Below are positions 31,551 to 42,187 of a stretch of DNA of 64,000 nt, piece after piece. The notes beneath the pieces were generated by a model. That model saw nothing but the letters and a program-made list of their open reading frames with translations. It made no database searches and was not told the origin of the DNA. The DNA is from Prionace glauca (Eukaryota > Chordata > Chondrichthyes > Carcharhiniformes > Carcharhinidae): the NCBI GenBank assembly GCA_037974335.1, contig CM075760.1, positions 40,402,603 through 40,466,602 on the forward strand. The letters run 5' to 3'. The position numbers were made by a program, and so were the translations under genes. Position 1 is the stretch's first letter. Every line of letters starts with the position of its first letter.

Positions 31551-31578
31551 ATATTTTGTAGTAGCTGTTACCACTGTG
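31551..31578 (+). other. 12-RSS of J3
   Basis: Nonamer ATATTTTGT (31551-31559; 6 of 9), 12-base spacer (31560-31571), consensus heptamer CACTGTG (31572-31578). Confidence 0.85.
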
Positions 31579-31638
31579 CTTATTACCGAACTGAGAAGCT
31601 TATCTTTGGCAAAGGGACCAAACTCATTGTGGAACCCA
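31579..31638 (+). CDS. TRDJ: J3: TCR delta joining segment
   Basis: After two bases the frame reads Y-Y-R-T-E-K-L-I-F-G-K-G-T-K-L-I-V-E-P plus one base, then a GTAAGT donor. F-G-K-G-T is intact, phase 1 fits TRDC exon 1, and the heptamer is consensus. It is closely related to J10 in both coding region and signal flank. Judged functional. Confidence 0.93.
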
Positions 31639-32250
31639 GTAAGTCCTCAACTATTTTCCATCATGATTTCTTTACATTAGAGTGACAATCAATATTTACA
31701 GTTCGAAACATATCACCAAGTTGTGTTTTCCTTGAAATCAGTATAAGCTTAACGGGAGGAGATGTAATATCATTCATAACTTGCGGAGTGGTGTAGTGGG
31801 CTCGAATCCCTGCCTCTGAGCCAAAAACGCCAGACCTGAGTCCCTACCCTAGAACGTGGTGATCGGGGAAGGCGAGAAAACAACGCTGCCAAAGATTGGG
31901 AGTGTGAGAGAGAGAGTCTCCTGCTCAGCCACGCTTGATGTGTAGATCGGCTCTCAGCGCTTCGCAAAAGTCTAGGGGCATGTTCCAGAAATAGCTATCA
32001 CTGAAGGCAGAGCAATCCTGCCTAAATCCCACTAGGTGCAGGGAGGCCATTTGGCTTCTAATTTGGACTTGGATGTGCATTGATTTGTAGAACATTATAA
32101 GATGCATTGTTGGTCTCTTGGCGATAGACAATTTTTAATGTTTACTATTCGCACACCATGGCAGTTGCAGAGGCTCCCACACACATTAGTGAATATGCTA
32201 ATCCTTGTTGTGTATATTGGTTGGTATCTGAATGAGCTGATGCACTGGTA

Positions 32251-32343
32251 GCTTTCTGCTGATATGAAGTCACTGTGCCCATTACTATGATGGTACTTAT
32301 AAACTCACCTTTTGTTGCGGGAACCAACTGAATATTGTGCCAA
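32251..32343 (+). pseudogene. J4: decayed joining segment
   Basis: Consensus heptamer CACTGTG (32271-32277) with nonamer-like GCTTTCTGC (32251-32259) and a spacer of only 11 bases, one shorter than in the related J9. The coding frame has T-Y-K-L-T-F-C-C-G-N-Q-L-N-I-V-P: the F-G-x-G-T motif has become F-C-C-G-N, and the splice donor is lost (AACAGG in place of GTAAGT). It is a relic of the Q-x-V-V-P type. Confidence 0.85.
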
Positions 32344-32459
32344 ACAGGTGCCAGCTGATTTCTCTTTACCCTTCGACGGACATTTCTGCTGCACCAATGT
32401 CTGGCGAATGGTGACAAAAAGCAAAAGTAATGTTTAAAATTAAAAAAAGAGCTGTTAGA

Positions 32460-33557
32460 TGTTTCGTTAGATGTTTAATTAGAACAATAGAGATCCAAGG
32501 AGAGAGTCAGTAAATTCGTAGATGACACACAAATTGGTGATGTGGTAAATAGCGAGGAGGAAGGCCTTACATTACAGGTCGATATAGAAGGATTGGTCAA
32601 ATGGATAGAGCAGTGAAAACTGAAATTTAACTCTAAAAAGTGTAATGTGATGTATTTTAAGAGGACTAACAGGGCAAGGGAATATACAGAAGTTAATGAA
32701 AACTACATGGAAGGAAAGTCAAACTGCTAGCTATGTCTTGCACTTTTTTGATATAGAGAGACAGCAAATAAAGCAAAAGAGAGAAATGGGGTGGGTTTCA
32801 GGGAGAGGAATAGTTACATTTTTTTTCTTTGGCGATCACCTGGCTTTACAATTTGAATCCCAATCTATGGTCAAATCACCAAGCAGGTCAAAAACAACGT
32901 CTTGAATTACTGCCAGCACGGGAGTAACAAATTTGTGTAGCATCTTTCACAGTTAGTTAGAACATTGAATACAGGAGTTGGGACGTTTTGTTGAAGTTGT
33001 ACAAGACATTGGTAAGGCCACACTTGGAATACTGTGTAGAATTCTGGTCACCCTATTATAGAACTGATATTATTAAACGAGAAAGAGTGCAGAAACGATT
33101 TACTACGATCCTACCGGGACTTGATTGCTTGAGGCTGGATAGACCGCGACTTTTTTTCTCTGGACCATGGAAGGCTGAGGGATGATCTTATAGAGGTCCA
33201 TAAAATAATGAAAGGCATAGATCAGCTAGATAGTCAATATACTTTCCCAAAGGTCGGAGTGTCTAAAACTGGAGGGCATATGTTTAAGGTGAGAGGAGAG
33301 ATACAAAAGTGTCCAGAGGGCTTTTTTTTTCACACAGAGGATAGTGAATGTCTGGAACAAGCTGCCAGAAGTAGTAGTAGAGGAGGGTACAATTTTGTCG
33401 TTTAGACAGCATTTAGACAGTTACATTGATAAGATGGGTATAGAGGAATATGGGCCAAATGCGGGCAGTTAAGATTAGCTTAGGGGTTTTAAAAAAAGGT
33501 TGTATGGACAAGTTAGGCCGCAGGACCTATTTCCATGCTGTAAACCTCTATAGATCT
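32460..33557 (+). mobile_element. CR1-like LINE 3' portion inserted at the J5 signal
   Basis: Frames read GRLVKWIEQ-like near 32600, TLVRPHLEYCVEFWSPYYRTDIIKRERVQKR (33010-33090, split), and a C-terminus to 33480. It ends 'ctatgactctatgatt' at about 33570, directly beside the J5 relic. The 3' end matches that of 541-1403. Multiple frame breaks. Confidence 0.88.
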
Positions 33558-33570
33558 ATGACTCTATGAT

Positions 33571-33634
33571 TGTGTCATTCCCACAAAAGAAAGGCCAATC
33601 CTTGACACTTGAACAAAACTCACTGTGGAACCTC
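33571..33634 (+). pseudogene. J5: joining segment relic cut by a LINE
   Basis: The last codons read T-K-L-T-V-E-P before a GTATGC donor-like site, identical in type to J10. The F-G-x-G-T part has decayed and the upstream side, where the recombination signal should be, is taken by the end of the LINE (33557-33570). It cannot rearrange. Confidence 0.75.
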
Positions 33635-33759
33635 GTATGCATCTTCATGAAGTTCAATGGCGAGACCTTGCATTTACAGAAAACCTGTACCATACTTGCT
33701 GAGATTCAAATTCCCATTTATAATGTGGACAAATATCTCTGTCACACGGAGCTAACAGA

Positions 33760-34020
33760 CAAGGGGTGGGAATTAAATTTAAATTGGTGGATGGGGGGAA
33801 CATATTTCTTTCAGGAAATAATCTTCCCTGGCTATTGAAGTCAGCAGAATCTGAAATTGAACTCAAAACTCAAACTCAGGAGAAAGAAACTATAAATAAA
33901 TTTTATATTTCTGCTCATGTGCTTGTATTTTTTGCCGTATTATGGAAAATGTACTAGCACCAGGACTTTGAAACTTATCTTTGACAGAGGCAACAAATTC
34001 GTTTTGCAATCCAATAAGTT
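33760..34020 (+). pseudogene. J6: decayed joining segment, first copy of a local duplication
   Basis: At 33971-34013 the frame reads K-L-I-F-D-R-G-N-K-F-V-L-Q-S: F-G-x-G-T has become F-D-R-G-N, and the donor reads ATAAG, lacking GT. The surrounding 260 bases match 34820-35075, so J6 and J7 are duplicates. No usable heptamer is present. Confidence 0.8.
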
Positions 34021-34036
34021 TTTTTAAATTTTCAGT

Positions 34037-34180
34037 CTGGGTTTGGTAGCAGAATGAGTAACTGAAGTTACCTCGTTTTATTATTGTGTGGGAAATGGGC
34101 ATCGCTGTCTTGGGCCAGCACTTACAAAGCCCTTCCCTAAATGTGGAAGCAGTGCTGAGCTGTTTTCTTGAACATGTGTT
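34037..34180 (+). repeat. Segment copied into the LINE at 35811-35950
   Basis: 'gcagaatgagtaactgaagttacctcgttttattattgtg' and the following 100 bases recur at 35811-35950 with few differences. Confidence 0.85.
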
Positions 34181-34369
34181 GTGTGCATTATTCCATTCCT
34201 ACCTACAAATTATTTCCATTGTGTGGAGAGATTGTGGGGAATGTGGTGGCCAATGGCTACTTGAAGGTAAATGTTCTACAAGTGCACTAAGTTTCTGAAC
34301 CTTCTTTCATTCAAAGTTCTTTTTACACGATGCAAGTAAATAATGTATTGGCCTGTTACGTTTAAATGG

Positions 34370-34840
34370 GTGGGAATTCACAAGTTTTAAGGCCTTGTTG
34401 TCCAACGAGGGGCATACGCACGATGGGTCGTACTGGGGCTGCTCTTGGATGTTCGAGAGTAGTCTAGTGCTTCAAGTCGTTCGTGTGTGCTTAAACTGGA
34501 CCAGATACTGGGCAACACGACAGCTCAGTGACTATCACTGTTTGCTGTGCAGACACATGAATTTGGGCCGGTGTCTGTGGGAGTTTGCGCATTCTCCCCG
34601 TGCTTGCGTGGGTTTTCTCCGGGTGCTCCGGTTTCCTCCCACACCCCAAAGATGTGCTATTAGGCTGATTGGAGGTAACAAGTTGTCCCTAAATTAGTTT
34701 CCCTCAATGTGGAATGCCATAAACAATAGATAAGGGTCATGGGTGGAGGGGGGACTGGTAATGTTAAAATGGCGGTGCGGGCTTGTTGGGCTGAAGGCCC
34801 TGTTTTCCGGGCTGTTTTTGCTCTTTGTTCTAAGTGAGGG
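34370..34840 (+). mobile_element. Composite SINE-A-bearing repeat, copy 1
   Basis: A leader of unknown origin ('ttgttgtccaacgaggggca', 'ctcttggatgttcgagagtag') is joined to a diverged SINE-A ('acacgacagctcagtgacta', 'gtgctccggtttcctcccac') and a tail 'gatgggtggaggggggac' ending in 'gctctttgttct'. The same composite recurs at 60645-61840, where a solo LTR interrupts it. Confidence 0.8.
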
Positions 34841-34989
34841 GGGAGGCATTATATTTTCACCCGGATATAACCTGACCTGGCTACTGAAATCAACAAAATC
34901 TGAAATTGAATTCAAACTCAAACTTAGGAGAAATATAATACAAATAAATCATACTTCTTCTCATGTGGTTGGGTTTAGTTTTTTTGTTC

Positions 34990-35066
34990 CATTGTGTACA
35001 GATGTGCTAGCACCAGAACTTTGAAACGTGCCTTTGGCCGGGGCAAAATATTCACTTTGCGACCCA
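34990..35066 (+). pseudogene. J7: degenerate joining segment, second copy
   Basis: Heptamer-like CATTGTG (34990-34996) precedes an open frame ending K-R-A-F-G-R-G-K-I-F-T-L-R-P. F-G-R-G is kept but the threonine is changed to lysine. The splice donor is ATAAG without GT, and no nonamer lies at 12 bases. It is probably unable to splice to TRDC. Confidence 0.75.
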
Positions 35067-35267
35067 ATAAGACATTTAAAAACGTCAGTTTGGATCTGGT
35101 TGGAACCTAAGTAATTGACTTCTCCTTAAAGGTACTCAAAGTCTCTCCCTCATGTGAACTTTGTGTATTCTCCTGCCTCCAAATTATTGACTATGCTTCA
35201 TCATTACTGAATGACATCTGCAACTTCACTCCAATGGATGGTCTATGGCTGTGTCCTTTATACTGTA

Positions 35268-35317
35268 CATTATGAATATACTGTGAAGCTGCGGCTGCCA
35301 GTTGACATTTGTGCCAA
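35268..35317 (+). pseudogene. J8: joining segment relic
   Basis: The end 'tttgtgccaa' and the stretch 'ctgcggctgccagttgac' align with the F-G-S-G-T-Q-L-x-V-V-P type of J2 and J9. A stop and lost bases remove F-G-x-G-T, and the donor has become ATGAGT. Confidence 0.7.
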
Positions 35318-35469
35318 ATGAGTACGATTGGAAGTTACTCTCAGTCTGTTTCATGCCGAATATTTTTTCATTGTATTGTGTCTGACAAGTAGCAAGCAGG
35401 CAACGATACAAAGAATTAAGAGAAGTACAAGTTAAGGTATTATGTCCATAAACTGAACTTCAGAAAGAT

Positions 35470-36425
35470 AGCTGGCAGATAACGTTAGCAAATGTGAGGT
35501 TATCCACTTTGGTAGAAATAATAGTAGGAGGAAATATTATTTAAAGGGTGAAAAGCTGCAGCATGGTACAGTGCAGAGGGACCTGGGGGTCCTTGTGCAC
35601 GAATCGCAAAAACTCAGTCTGCAGGTGTAGCAGGTGATCAAGAAGGCGAATGGAATGTTGGCCTTCATAGTGAGGGGGATAGAATATAAAAGCAGGGAGG
35701 TCTTGCTGCAACTGTACAGGGCACTAGTGTGGCTGCAACTGGAGTACTGTGTGCAGGTTTGGTCCCCTTATTTGAGAAAGGATACATTGGCGTTGGAGAA
35801 GGCCAAGGTCTGGTTGCAGAATGAGTAACTGAAGTTACCTCGTTTTATTATTGTGAGGGAAATGGGCATCGCTGTCTGGGCCAGCACTTACATAGCCCTT
35901 CTCTCAATGTGGAAGGCAATGGTGAACTGTTTTCTTGAACATGTGTTGTTAGGCTGATACTGGAGATGAGAGGTTTAGCTTATGAAGAGAGATTGAATAG
36001 ACTGGGCCTGTACTCGTTAGAGTTTGAAGGCTGAGGGGGGATTTTATACAGACATTTAAGATAATGAAGGATTAAGTAGGATAGAGGTAGATAGATTCTT
36101 CCCGCTTAGAAAGGAATAGAACTAGAGGGCACAGTCTCAAAATAAGGGGGGGGGGGGGGTGGAGGTGGGGGAGCAGCTTAGAACGGAGTTGAGGAGGAAC
36201 TTCTTCACTCAAAGGGTGGTGAATCTCTGGAATTCTCTACCCATTGAAGTGGTGGAGGCTACCTCGTTGAATATATTTAAGTCACGTGAAGGTAGATTTC
36301 TGATAGACAACGGAATTAAGGGTTATGGGGAGAAAGTGGGAAAGGGGAACTGCCATGATCTTTTTGAATGGTCGGGCAGGCTCGACGGGCTAGATGGCCT
36401 ACTCTTGCTCCTATTTCTTATTCTA
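35470..36425 (+). mobile_element. CR1-like LINE 3' portion with an internal filler
   Basis: Frames include the FADD-distal block, RDLGVLVHES (35580), GIEYKSREVLLQLYRALVW (35675) and FFTQRVVNLWNSLPIEVVEA (36195). The tail 'ttatt' at 36420 matches the family of 13208-13942. A copy of 34037-34180 replaces part of the element at 35811-35950, and a run of G (36148-36165) interrupts it. Confidence 0.88.
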
Positions 36426-36564
36426 TTTTTTTGATAGCGAGCTCAGGTCTCAATGATTAGTTAGACATGCTGCAGGTGGCGGACCAAGCTCTGGGCCTCA
36501 GCAATGCGACAGACATTGAGGTGCGACTCATTGGCTGACCTTGCATTATGGTGAAGTTATGTAA

Positions 36565-36780
36565 CTAGGGGGGAAGAGATGTGCTGGTCGCATTATCGCA
36601 AAATTATTAACCCTGAAACTCAGCGAATATTGGAGGGACCTGGGTTCGATTCCATCACAGCAGATGGTAGAATTTTAATTTAATAATCTGGAATTAAGAA
36701 TCTACTCGTGACCAGGAAAACCATTATCGTTTGTCGGAAAAACCCACCTGGTTCATTAATATCCTCTGGGGAAGGAAACA
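36565..36780 (+). mobile_element. SINE-B copy, 3' truncated
   Basis: Head 'ggtcgcattatcgcaaaatt', B-box-like 'gggttcgattccatcacagc', body 'atctggaattaagaatctac' and 'tcatcctctgg'-type tail start. Confidence 0.75.
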
Positions 36781-36784
36781 TAGG

Positions 36785-37930
36785 AACATTGAAGATGGGA
36801 GCAGGGAGAGGCGTTTGGCCTTTGAAGCGTGATCTGCCATTTATTATGATCATGGTTGATCATCCACTCGATAGCCTAATCCTGCTTTCTCCGCATAACT
36901 TTTTATCCCATTCGCCCAAGTGCTATGTCTAGCCGTTTCTTTAATACATTCAATCTTTTGGCAACAACTACATCCTGTAGTAATGAATTTCACAGGCTCA
37001 CCACTCTTTGGGTGAAGAAATGTCTTCTCACCTCCGTCCTAAATGGTCTACTCTAAACCCTCAGATCCCTGGTTCTGGCCTCCCCTACCATCGGGAATAT
37101 CCTCTCTTCATCTCCTATTTTTTATCCTGTTCGAATTTTATAAGTCTCTATGAAATCCATTGTCATCCCTTTAAGTAAGTCTCCCCAATCTATGAAGGCA
37201 AAATCACGCCTCATATCTTCATAGTCTCCTTTATTAAGATTCGACACAGTAGTCTCCGAGTCAACTATTTCATTCTCCACCGTGATATAAAAAATTCTCA
37301 TGTTATGTTCACTCATCCTCAAGGAGTCTCTCACAGCTGGATTGACAATTATTACCTCTCACTACCTAGTGCCCAGTCTAAGGTGGCCTGCTTCCTAGTT
37401 GGTTCCTTCACATGTTGGTCAGGGAAACCATCCCGTATCCGGTCCAGGAAGTCCACCTCTACAGCATTGTCGCTAATTTAATTTGATCAAAGTGCAGATT
37501 AAAATCACCCTTGATCACCGATATTCCCTCATCACATATGCCTCTAATTTCGTGTTTAATGCCATTTCCAGCATCACCACTGCAGTTTCGCGGCCTGTAT
37601 ATGACACCAACTAATGTTTTCTGCCCCTTGGTATCTCTCAACTTTACCTGTATAGACTCCACATTATCAGAGCTAATATTGTTTCTCACCAGTGTGTTAA
37701 TTTCCTCTTTAACCAACAGTGCCACTCCACCACCTTTTCCTTTATGCCTGCCCATCCTAAATACTGAATACTCTGGAACATTCAGTTCCCATCCTTGAGA
37801 ACCCTGCAGCCATGTCTTTGTTATCCCAATTATAGCATGCCCATTTATATCTATCTGCAAGATTAGTTCAACCACGTTATTGCAAATGCTCCGCACATTG
37901 AGGCACAGTGCCTTTAAGCTTGCCTTTTTA
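36785..37930 (-). mobile_element. LINE fragments, minus strand (endonuclease region)
   Basis: On the minus strand 37896-37460 encodes endonuclease motifs: ITKTWLQGSQGWELNVPEYSVF, GKGGGVALLVKEEI, VGVIYRPRN and IKGDFNLHFDQ. 37140-36785 is a 3' part of another LINE copy. Both are broken. Confidence 0.82.
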
Positions 37931-38144
37931 ACATTGATTGTCTCTTTTCCAGTATTCTTCTCTATAGCCCTCTTTGAAGTTTGCCTTTGATTTCTCTGCA
38001 GACCATTTTTCTTATTTCCTTTTCTGTCTCTTGTTTTTGTCCTTGTTCCCTCTTTCGCTGGCTCCTAACATAGGTTCCCAACCACCTGGCATATAGTTTC
38101 ATTGGTTGACCTTGCATCACTGTGAGGTGGTGAAACTGAGAGGA

Positions 38145-38455
38145 GGCGATGGCCTTGTGATGTTATCGCTAGATTATTAATCCAGGAAATCAACAAGTGT
38201 TTTGGGTTCAAATCCCACCACGGCAGATGGTCGAATTTGAATTCAATAACTTGGAATTAAGAATCTACTGTTGATGATGAAAACCAGTGTGGAAAAAACC
38301 CATCTGGTTGATTAATGTCCTTTAGAGAAATAAAAGTGCCATTCTTATCTGATCTGGCCTATATGTGCAATTTGGTTGACTCTCAAGGGCAATTGGGAAT
38401 GGATAATAAATTCTGGCCAACCAACGCTGCCCATGTCCGACCATGAATTTAAAAA
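38145..38455 (+). mobile_element. SINE-B, well-preserved copy
   Basis: Head 'gcgatggccttgtgatgtta', B-box-like 'gggttcaaatcccaccacggc', body 'tttgaattcaataacttgg', 'aagaatctactgttgatgat', and a 3' tail 'agggcaattgggaatggataataaattctggcc' (split) shared with LINE-D. Confidence 0.85.
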
Positions 38456-38539
38456 ATCTCTCTTTTGGAAATGATCCTGAGTAACTGGTGATTCAACTAA
38501 ACATAAACGCATCTTTCAGACTCAACAGGTCTGTTTATG

Positions 38540-39030
38540 TCTTCGGAATCTAACACGATTATAACAATAAGAACAGATAATGCTGGGAAAAACCACAGCA
38601 GGTCAGGCAGCATCTGTAAGGAGAGAAAGCTTAGCGAACAAATTAAATACTATCCGTTGAATTGTATTAAGGCGTTAAGGCGTCGCTGGCAAGGCCATGT
38701 TGCAACTTTCTGTTGGGCCATTTCAGAGATTGGTAGAGCAGGTTCAAAGTTCTGAATAGCCTTCCCTGGTTCCTATATTACCAAACAAATGTTCAGAGGC
38801 AAAATATATTTGTTGTAGGGGGAGGATGTGGATGGCTATATTTGACCAGTATCTACCTTGACTCAGAAATTCTTCACTTTGATAGAATCTTAGACCATCA
38901 AAGGAGGCTATTTGGCCCATTTTGCTGTGATGGTGGGGAGGAGGAAGATATCTGTTACCTGCAGCGAATCAGTGACTCTCCATATTTGTCTTTGCCGTGA
39001 ATTGTCTGAAATCTGAAACAGCTCTCTCAA
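38540..39030. other. Repeat-tail fragment and unassigned DNA upstream of J9
   Basis: 38575-38640 is the minus-strand tail of the Penelope-like family ('gcaggtcaggcagcatctgt'). The remainder shows no gene. Confidence 0.45.
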
Positions 39031-39035
39031 TAGAA

Positions 39036-39063
39036 GGTTTCTGTCTGAGCAATTGTTACTGTG
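39036..39063 (+). other. 12-RSS of J9
   Basis: Nonamer GGTTTCTGT (39036-39044; 8 of 9), 12-base spacer (39045-39056), heptamer TACTGTG (39057-39063; 6 of 7). Confidence 0.88.
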
Positions 39064-39113
39064 CTATGCTAAGCTAACATTCGGCAGCGGCACCCAGGTG
39101 ACAGTTGTACCAA
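39064..39113 (+). CDS. TRDJ: J9: TCR delta joining segment
   Basis: After one base the frame reads Y-A-K-L-T-F-G-S-G-T-Q-V-T-V-V-P plus one base, then a GTGAGT donor. The J motif is intact, phase 1, with a good recombination signal. It is the best-preserved member of the Q-x-V-V-P type (J2, J4, J8, J9). Judged functional. Confidence 0.93.
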
Positions 39114-39842
39114 GTGAGTATGAAGTCAGTGTGTTTTTATTCTTTCACACCACGTCGTCTTTGTGATCTAGTTTTCTGTTGTAAGTAGTCTAGTCAAGTT
39201 AGGCAGAGTGCCAATATAACATGTGGCATGCAGACGAAGAGATTGCACGGTTTTGAGTCAGTTTTGATCTAGCTCAGCTTACCCAGGCATTAGAGGTTCA
39301 TGGGATAGGAGTTGGAACTGCACACCTCAGTAATATTTTATTGAACTGAGGAGCAGATTTGTGTCCAGTTAATAGGAAGATTCCATCCAGAGAGTTGACC
39401 AAAAAGGGAGCGGGGAGATGAATAAGCATCATTGTTCTTGTTAAAACTTTGTAATTGTGAATTATTTTATTCTCTTGGTGGAAAAGAAATTCTCCTCATA
39501 TCTGTCCTATATCTGTTGACTGTGAACCCCGGTTCACTACCGCCATCCTGCATCTATCCTGTCTAATCCTGCATTATGGGTTTTAATAGGATCTTCCTCT
39601 CCTGCCTTCCTTCTTCTGAATGCCAGACAATAAAATCCTCACCGACTCAATATCCTTCATGTGTCATTCCTGCCATTCCTGAATTTGTCGCTGCACTCCC
39701 TCTTTAGCCAGGACATCCTTCCTCGGATATTGTTCTGCACATGTTTCTGGAGGTAACAATGAACTGGCTGTGCAAGCAAATCGAATCTCAAAAACCTGAG
39801 CATGAAAAACAATCCTTACATTGCTATTCATGTGGGTTATGT

Positions 39843-39870
39843 CGATTTTGTACCATCTGGTATCACTGTG
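39843..39870 (+). other. 12-RSS of J10
   Basis: Nonamer CGATTTTGT (39843-39851; 7 of 9), 12-base spacer (39852-39863), consensus heptamer CACTGTG (39864-39870). Confidence 0.9.
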
Positions 39871-39915
39871 CAAAGCTTATCTTTGGCAGTGGAACCAAAC
39901 TCACTGTAGAACCCA
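39871..39915 (+). CDS. TRDJ: J10: TCR delta joining segment, closest to TRDC
   Basis: After two bases the frame reads K-L-I-F-G-S-G-T-K-L-T-V-E-P plus one base, then a GTAAGT donor (39916). It is short on its 5' side, so it contributes little to CDR3. The J motif, phase and signal are all good. The intron to TRDC exon 1 is 7.2 kb and filled with repeats. Judged functional. Confidence 0.93.
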
Positions 39916-40109
39916 GTAAGTGAAACGATTCTCTGCATTTTGTGTCTGCTTACAGTTTAAGAAAGTAATTTCAAATTCTAACACACCTGTAATGAATCTA
40001 TGTCCCGTAATAGCTACTGTTGAATTGATGGTAGTGGCAGGAGACACGTGAAAAATTAAAATGTCTCTGACAACTCTGTTTTAGAATTTACCAACAGCAA
40101 ATTATTAGG

Positions 40110-40500
40110 CTCCTACAACGATGGTGGGGACCATTAGGCCTATCGCTCTTGCTTCGGGAACAGTAGAATCATCGTCATTGAGTTTTACAGAACAGGAAGA
40201 AACCCTGCGGCCCACTGTGCCTGCTCTAGCCATTAAACCCCTATCTATTCCAATCGCATTTTTCAGCACTTGGTTGTAACCTTGAATGCTACGTCCTAAA
40301 TAATCTTGGACTTGCATGCCAAGGTCCCTCTGGTTCTCTGCATGCAGTTCATTGTGCATTTCCTTGCCTTGTTACCCCTCGCAAAATGCATCACCTCACA
40401 CTTCTCAGGTTTAAATTCCGTTTGGTCTACCTCCCTGACCATCTCGCCAATTTCGCCCTGTAATCTTTGCAAGTCAGTGACATTTAACCTCACACGAAAC
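40110..40500 (-). mobile_element. LINE RT fragment, minus strand
   Basis: The minus strand reads LQGEIGEMVREVDQTEFKPEKCEVMHFARG and RDLGMQVQDYLGRSIQGYNQVLKNA, the LINE region after FADD. Truncated and broken. Confidence 0.75.
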
Positions 40501-41655
40501 GTATGCGTGCATCCTTGGCTTGATTTGGTCTGAAATTTCTATACAGCGATCCCGAAATAATGAAAATTAAATGCCTTTCTTCTCTCCTCTGCGAGGTAAA
40601 TATGATTCAGCTTTTGCAATGCCAAGTTTCTGTCTTGGAAATTGTTCCTGCACATTTACTAAACACTACAGTGAGACACCCACACTCAGCAGTGAAATAT
40701 GTGACCAGTAAGGATAAGCTAACTTAATGTCATTACCTGCTGACAGGGAGCCGGCATCATGTGGGAAGGCAGTTGAGGACATTGCACCGATATAATGAAT
40801 TTGCGCAGCTGAATATCCAGCTCAGCTCCTCCTAAAATTGCAGTGTCCAATTTTTGCAGCTCCAGTCCTTAGTGATGTCATATTGGACTAAAAACGCATA
40901 ATTTTATGTTTCTTTCTTGGATGTGGGCATTCCAAATTGCCCACTGGGCAATTTCAGATTCCAAGGCATTGCTTCTTGGATCCAAACCACTGACGGCACA
41001 TGTCCTTCCCCTAAGGACATTGTTGATCTAAATGGGCATTTACAATCCATGGTAGCAGTCTTGGCAATAGTAAAATCACTTCTTTTATCCAAGTCATTAT
41101 GTATATTGTAAATTATTGTGGCCCGAGGATTGACCGCTGAGATATTCAATTGTAACAGATTGTTATCCTGAAAATGTTCCTCTTATCCCAACTCTCTGTA
41201 TCCTATCGATGAGCCAATCCTCTATCCATGCGAATATATTACTCCAAAAAGCACGAGTTCTGAATTAGTCCTTTGCCAGAAATCTTATAAAAAGCTTTTT
41301 GCTGCAAAGATAAGATGCCAACCATTGAACGGCAATGCCTTTTTAGGGTATTCGCCGATAGTTGCCGAAGTTCTTATTGGAGGCAATTCGATCAATTTAT
41401 TTGAAATTACTCCAAGTACTGGGGTGGGAATTGAGCCCATTTCTTCAGGGAAATTAGCCTGAGTCTCTGTTCTGCTAATCAAATAACATTGCCCTTTCGC
41501 GGCAACCATGCCATAATGCTGCACGAAGAATGTTTAGTGATAGTTTCAAACAAAAGTTTGCCAGAGTCAGATATCACTGTGATTAATTTCGTCTTGTGAG
41601 CTTTATGAAAGAATTAATATTCAGTGCCATCAGCCATCACTTTCCTTCGTGGACA
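40501..41655. other. J-C intron, unassigned and decayed repeat DNA
   Basis: 41075-41135 resembles a minus-strand LINE piece ('tccaagtcattatgtatatt'). A 9-bp stem AAATTGCCC / GGGCAATTT lies at 40945-40965. Mammalian TCR delta has its enhancer in this intron, but I could not identify one here. Confidence 0.35.
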
Positions 41656-41659
41656 TATA

Positions 41660-42187
41660 TGCTATAGAGAAAGATAGAAAATAGGAGCACGAGTAGGCCA
41701 TTCGACACTTAGACCCTTAGCTCTGCCACTCGACACGACAGTGGCTGACCCTGTAACTCAACACCATACTTGCCCTCTCTTCATAATTCTTGATGTCTTT
41801 AGAGTATAGTAATATATTTGCACTTAAAATTTATTCACTGATTTCGCATCAAAAGTTCGGTGGAGAGAATTACAGTTTTACTAACCCCTGAGTGAAGAAT
41901 TTTTCTTCATCTCAGACTTAAATGTCCATCCCTGTACAGTGAAACTTTGATCCCTTTTTCTAGACCCACCCCGCCAAAGGAAACAATTTCCCTGCATTCC
42001 GTCTGCTTATCCCTGCTAGAATTCCATATATTTCAATGACATCGCCTCTCATGTTCTAAACTTCAGGTGAAAACAGATGCCTAAAATGACAATGCTGCAT
42101 TCCAAGAATCAGTCTAGTGTACTTTTTTCTGCATTCTTTCTATTACAAATGTATTCTTTCTTCGATAAGGAGACCAAAATTGCACAC
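41660..42187 (-). mobile_element. LINE 3' fragment, minus strand
   Basis: Starts (as its 3' end) with 'aaataggagcacgagtaggcc' and runs through the C-terminal ORF2 region on the minus strand. It is abutted at about 42188 by an opposite-strand LINE. Confidence 0.65.
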
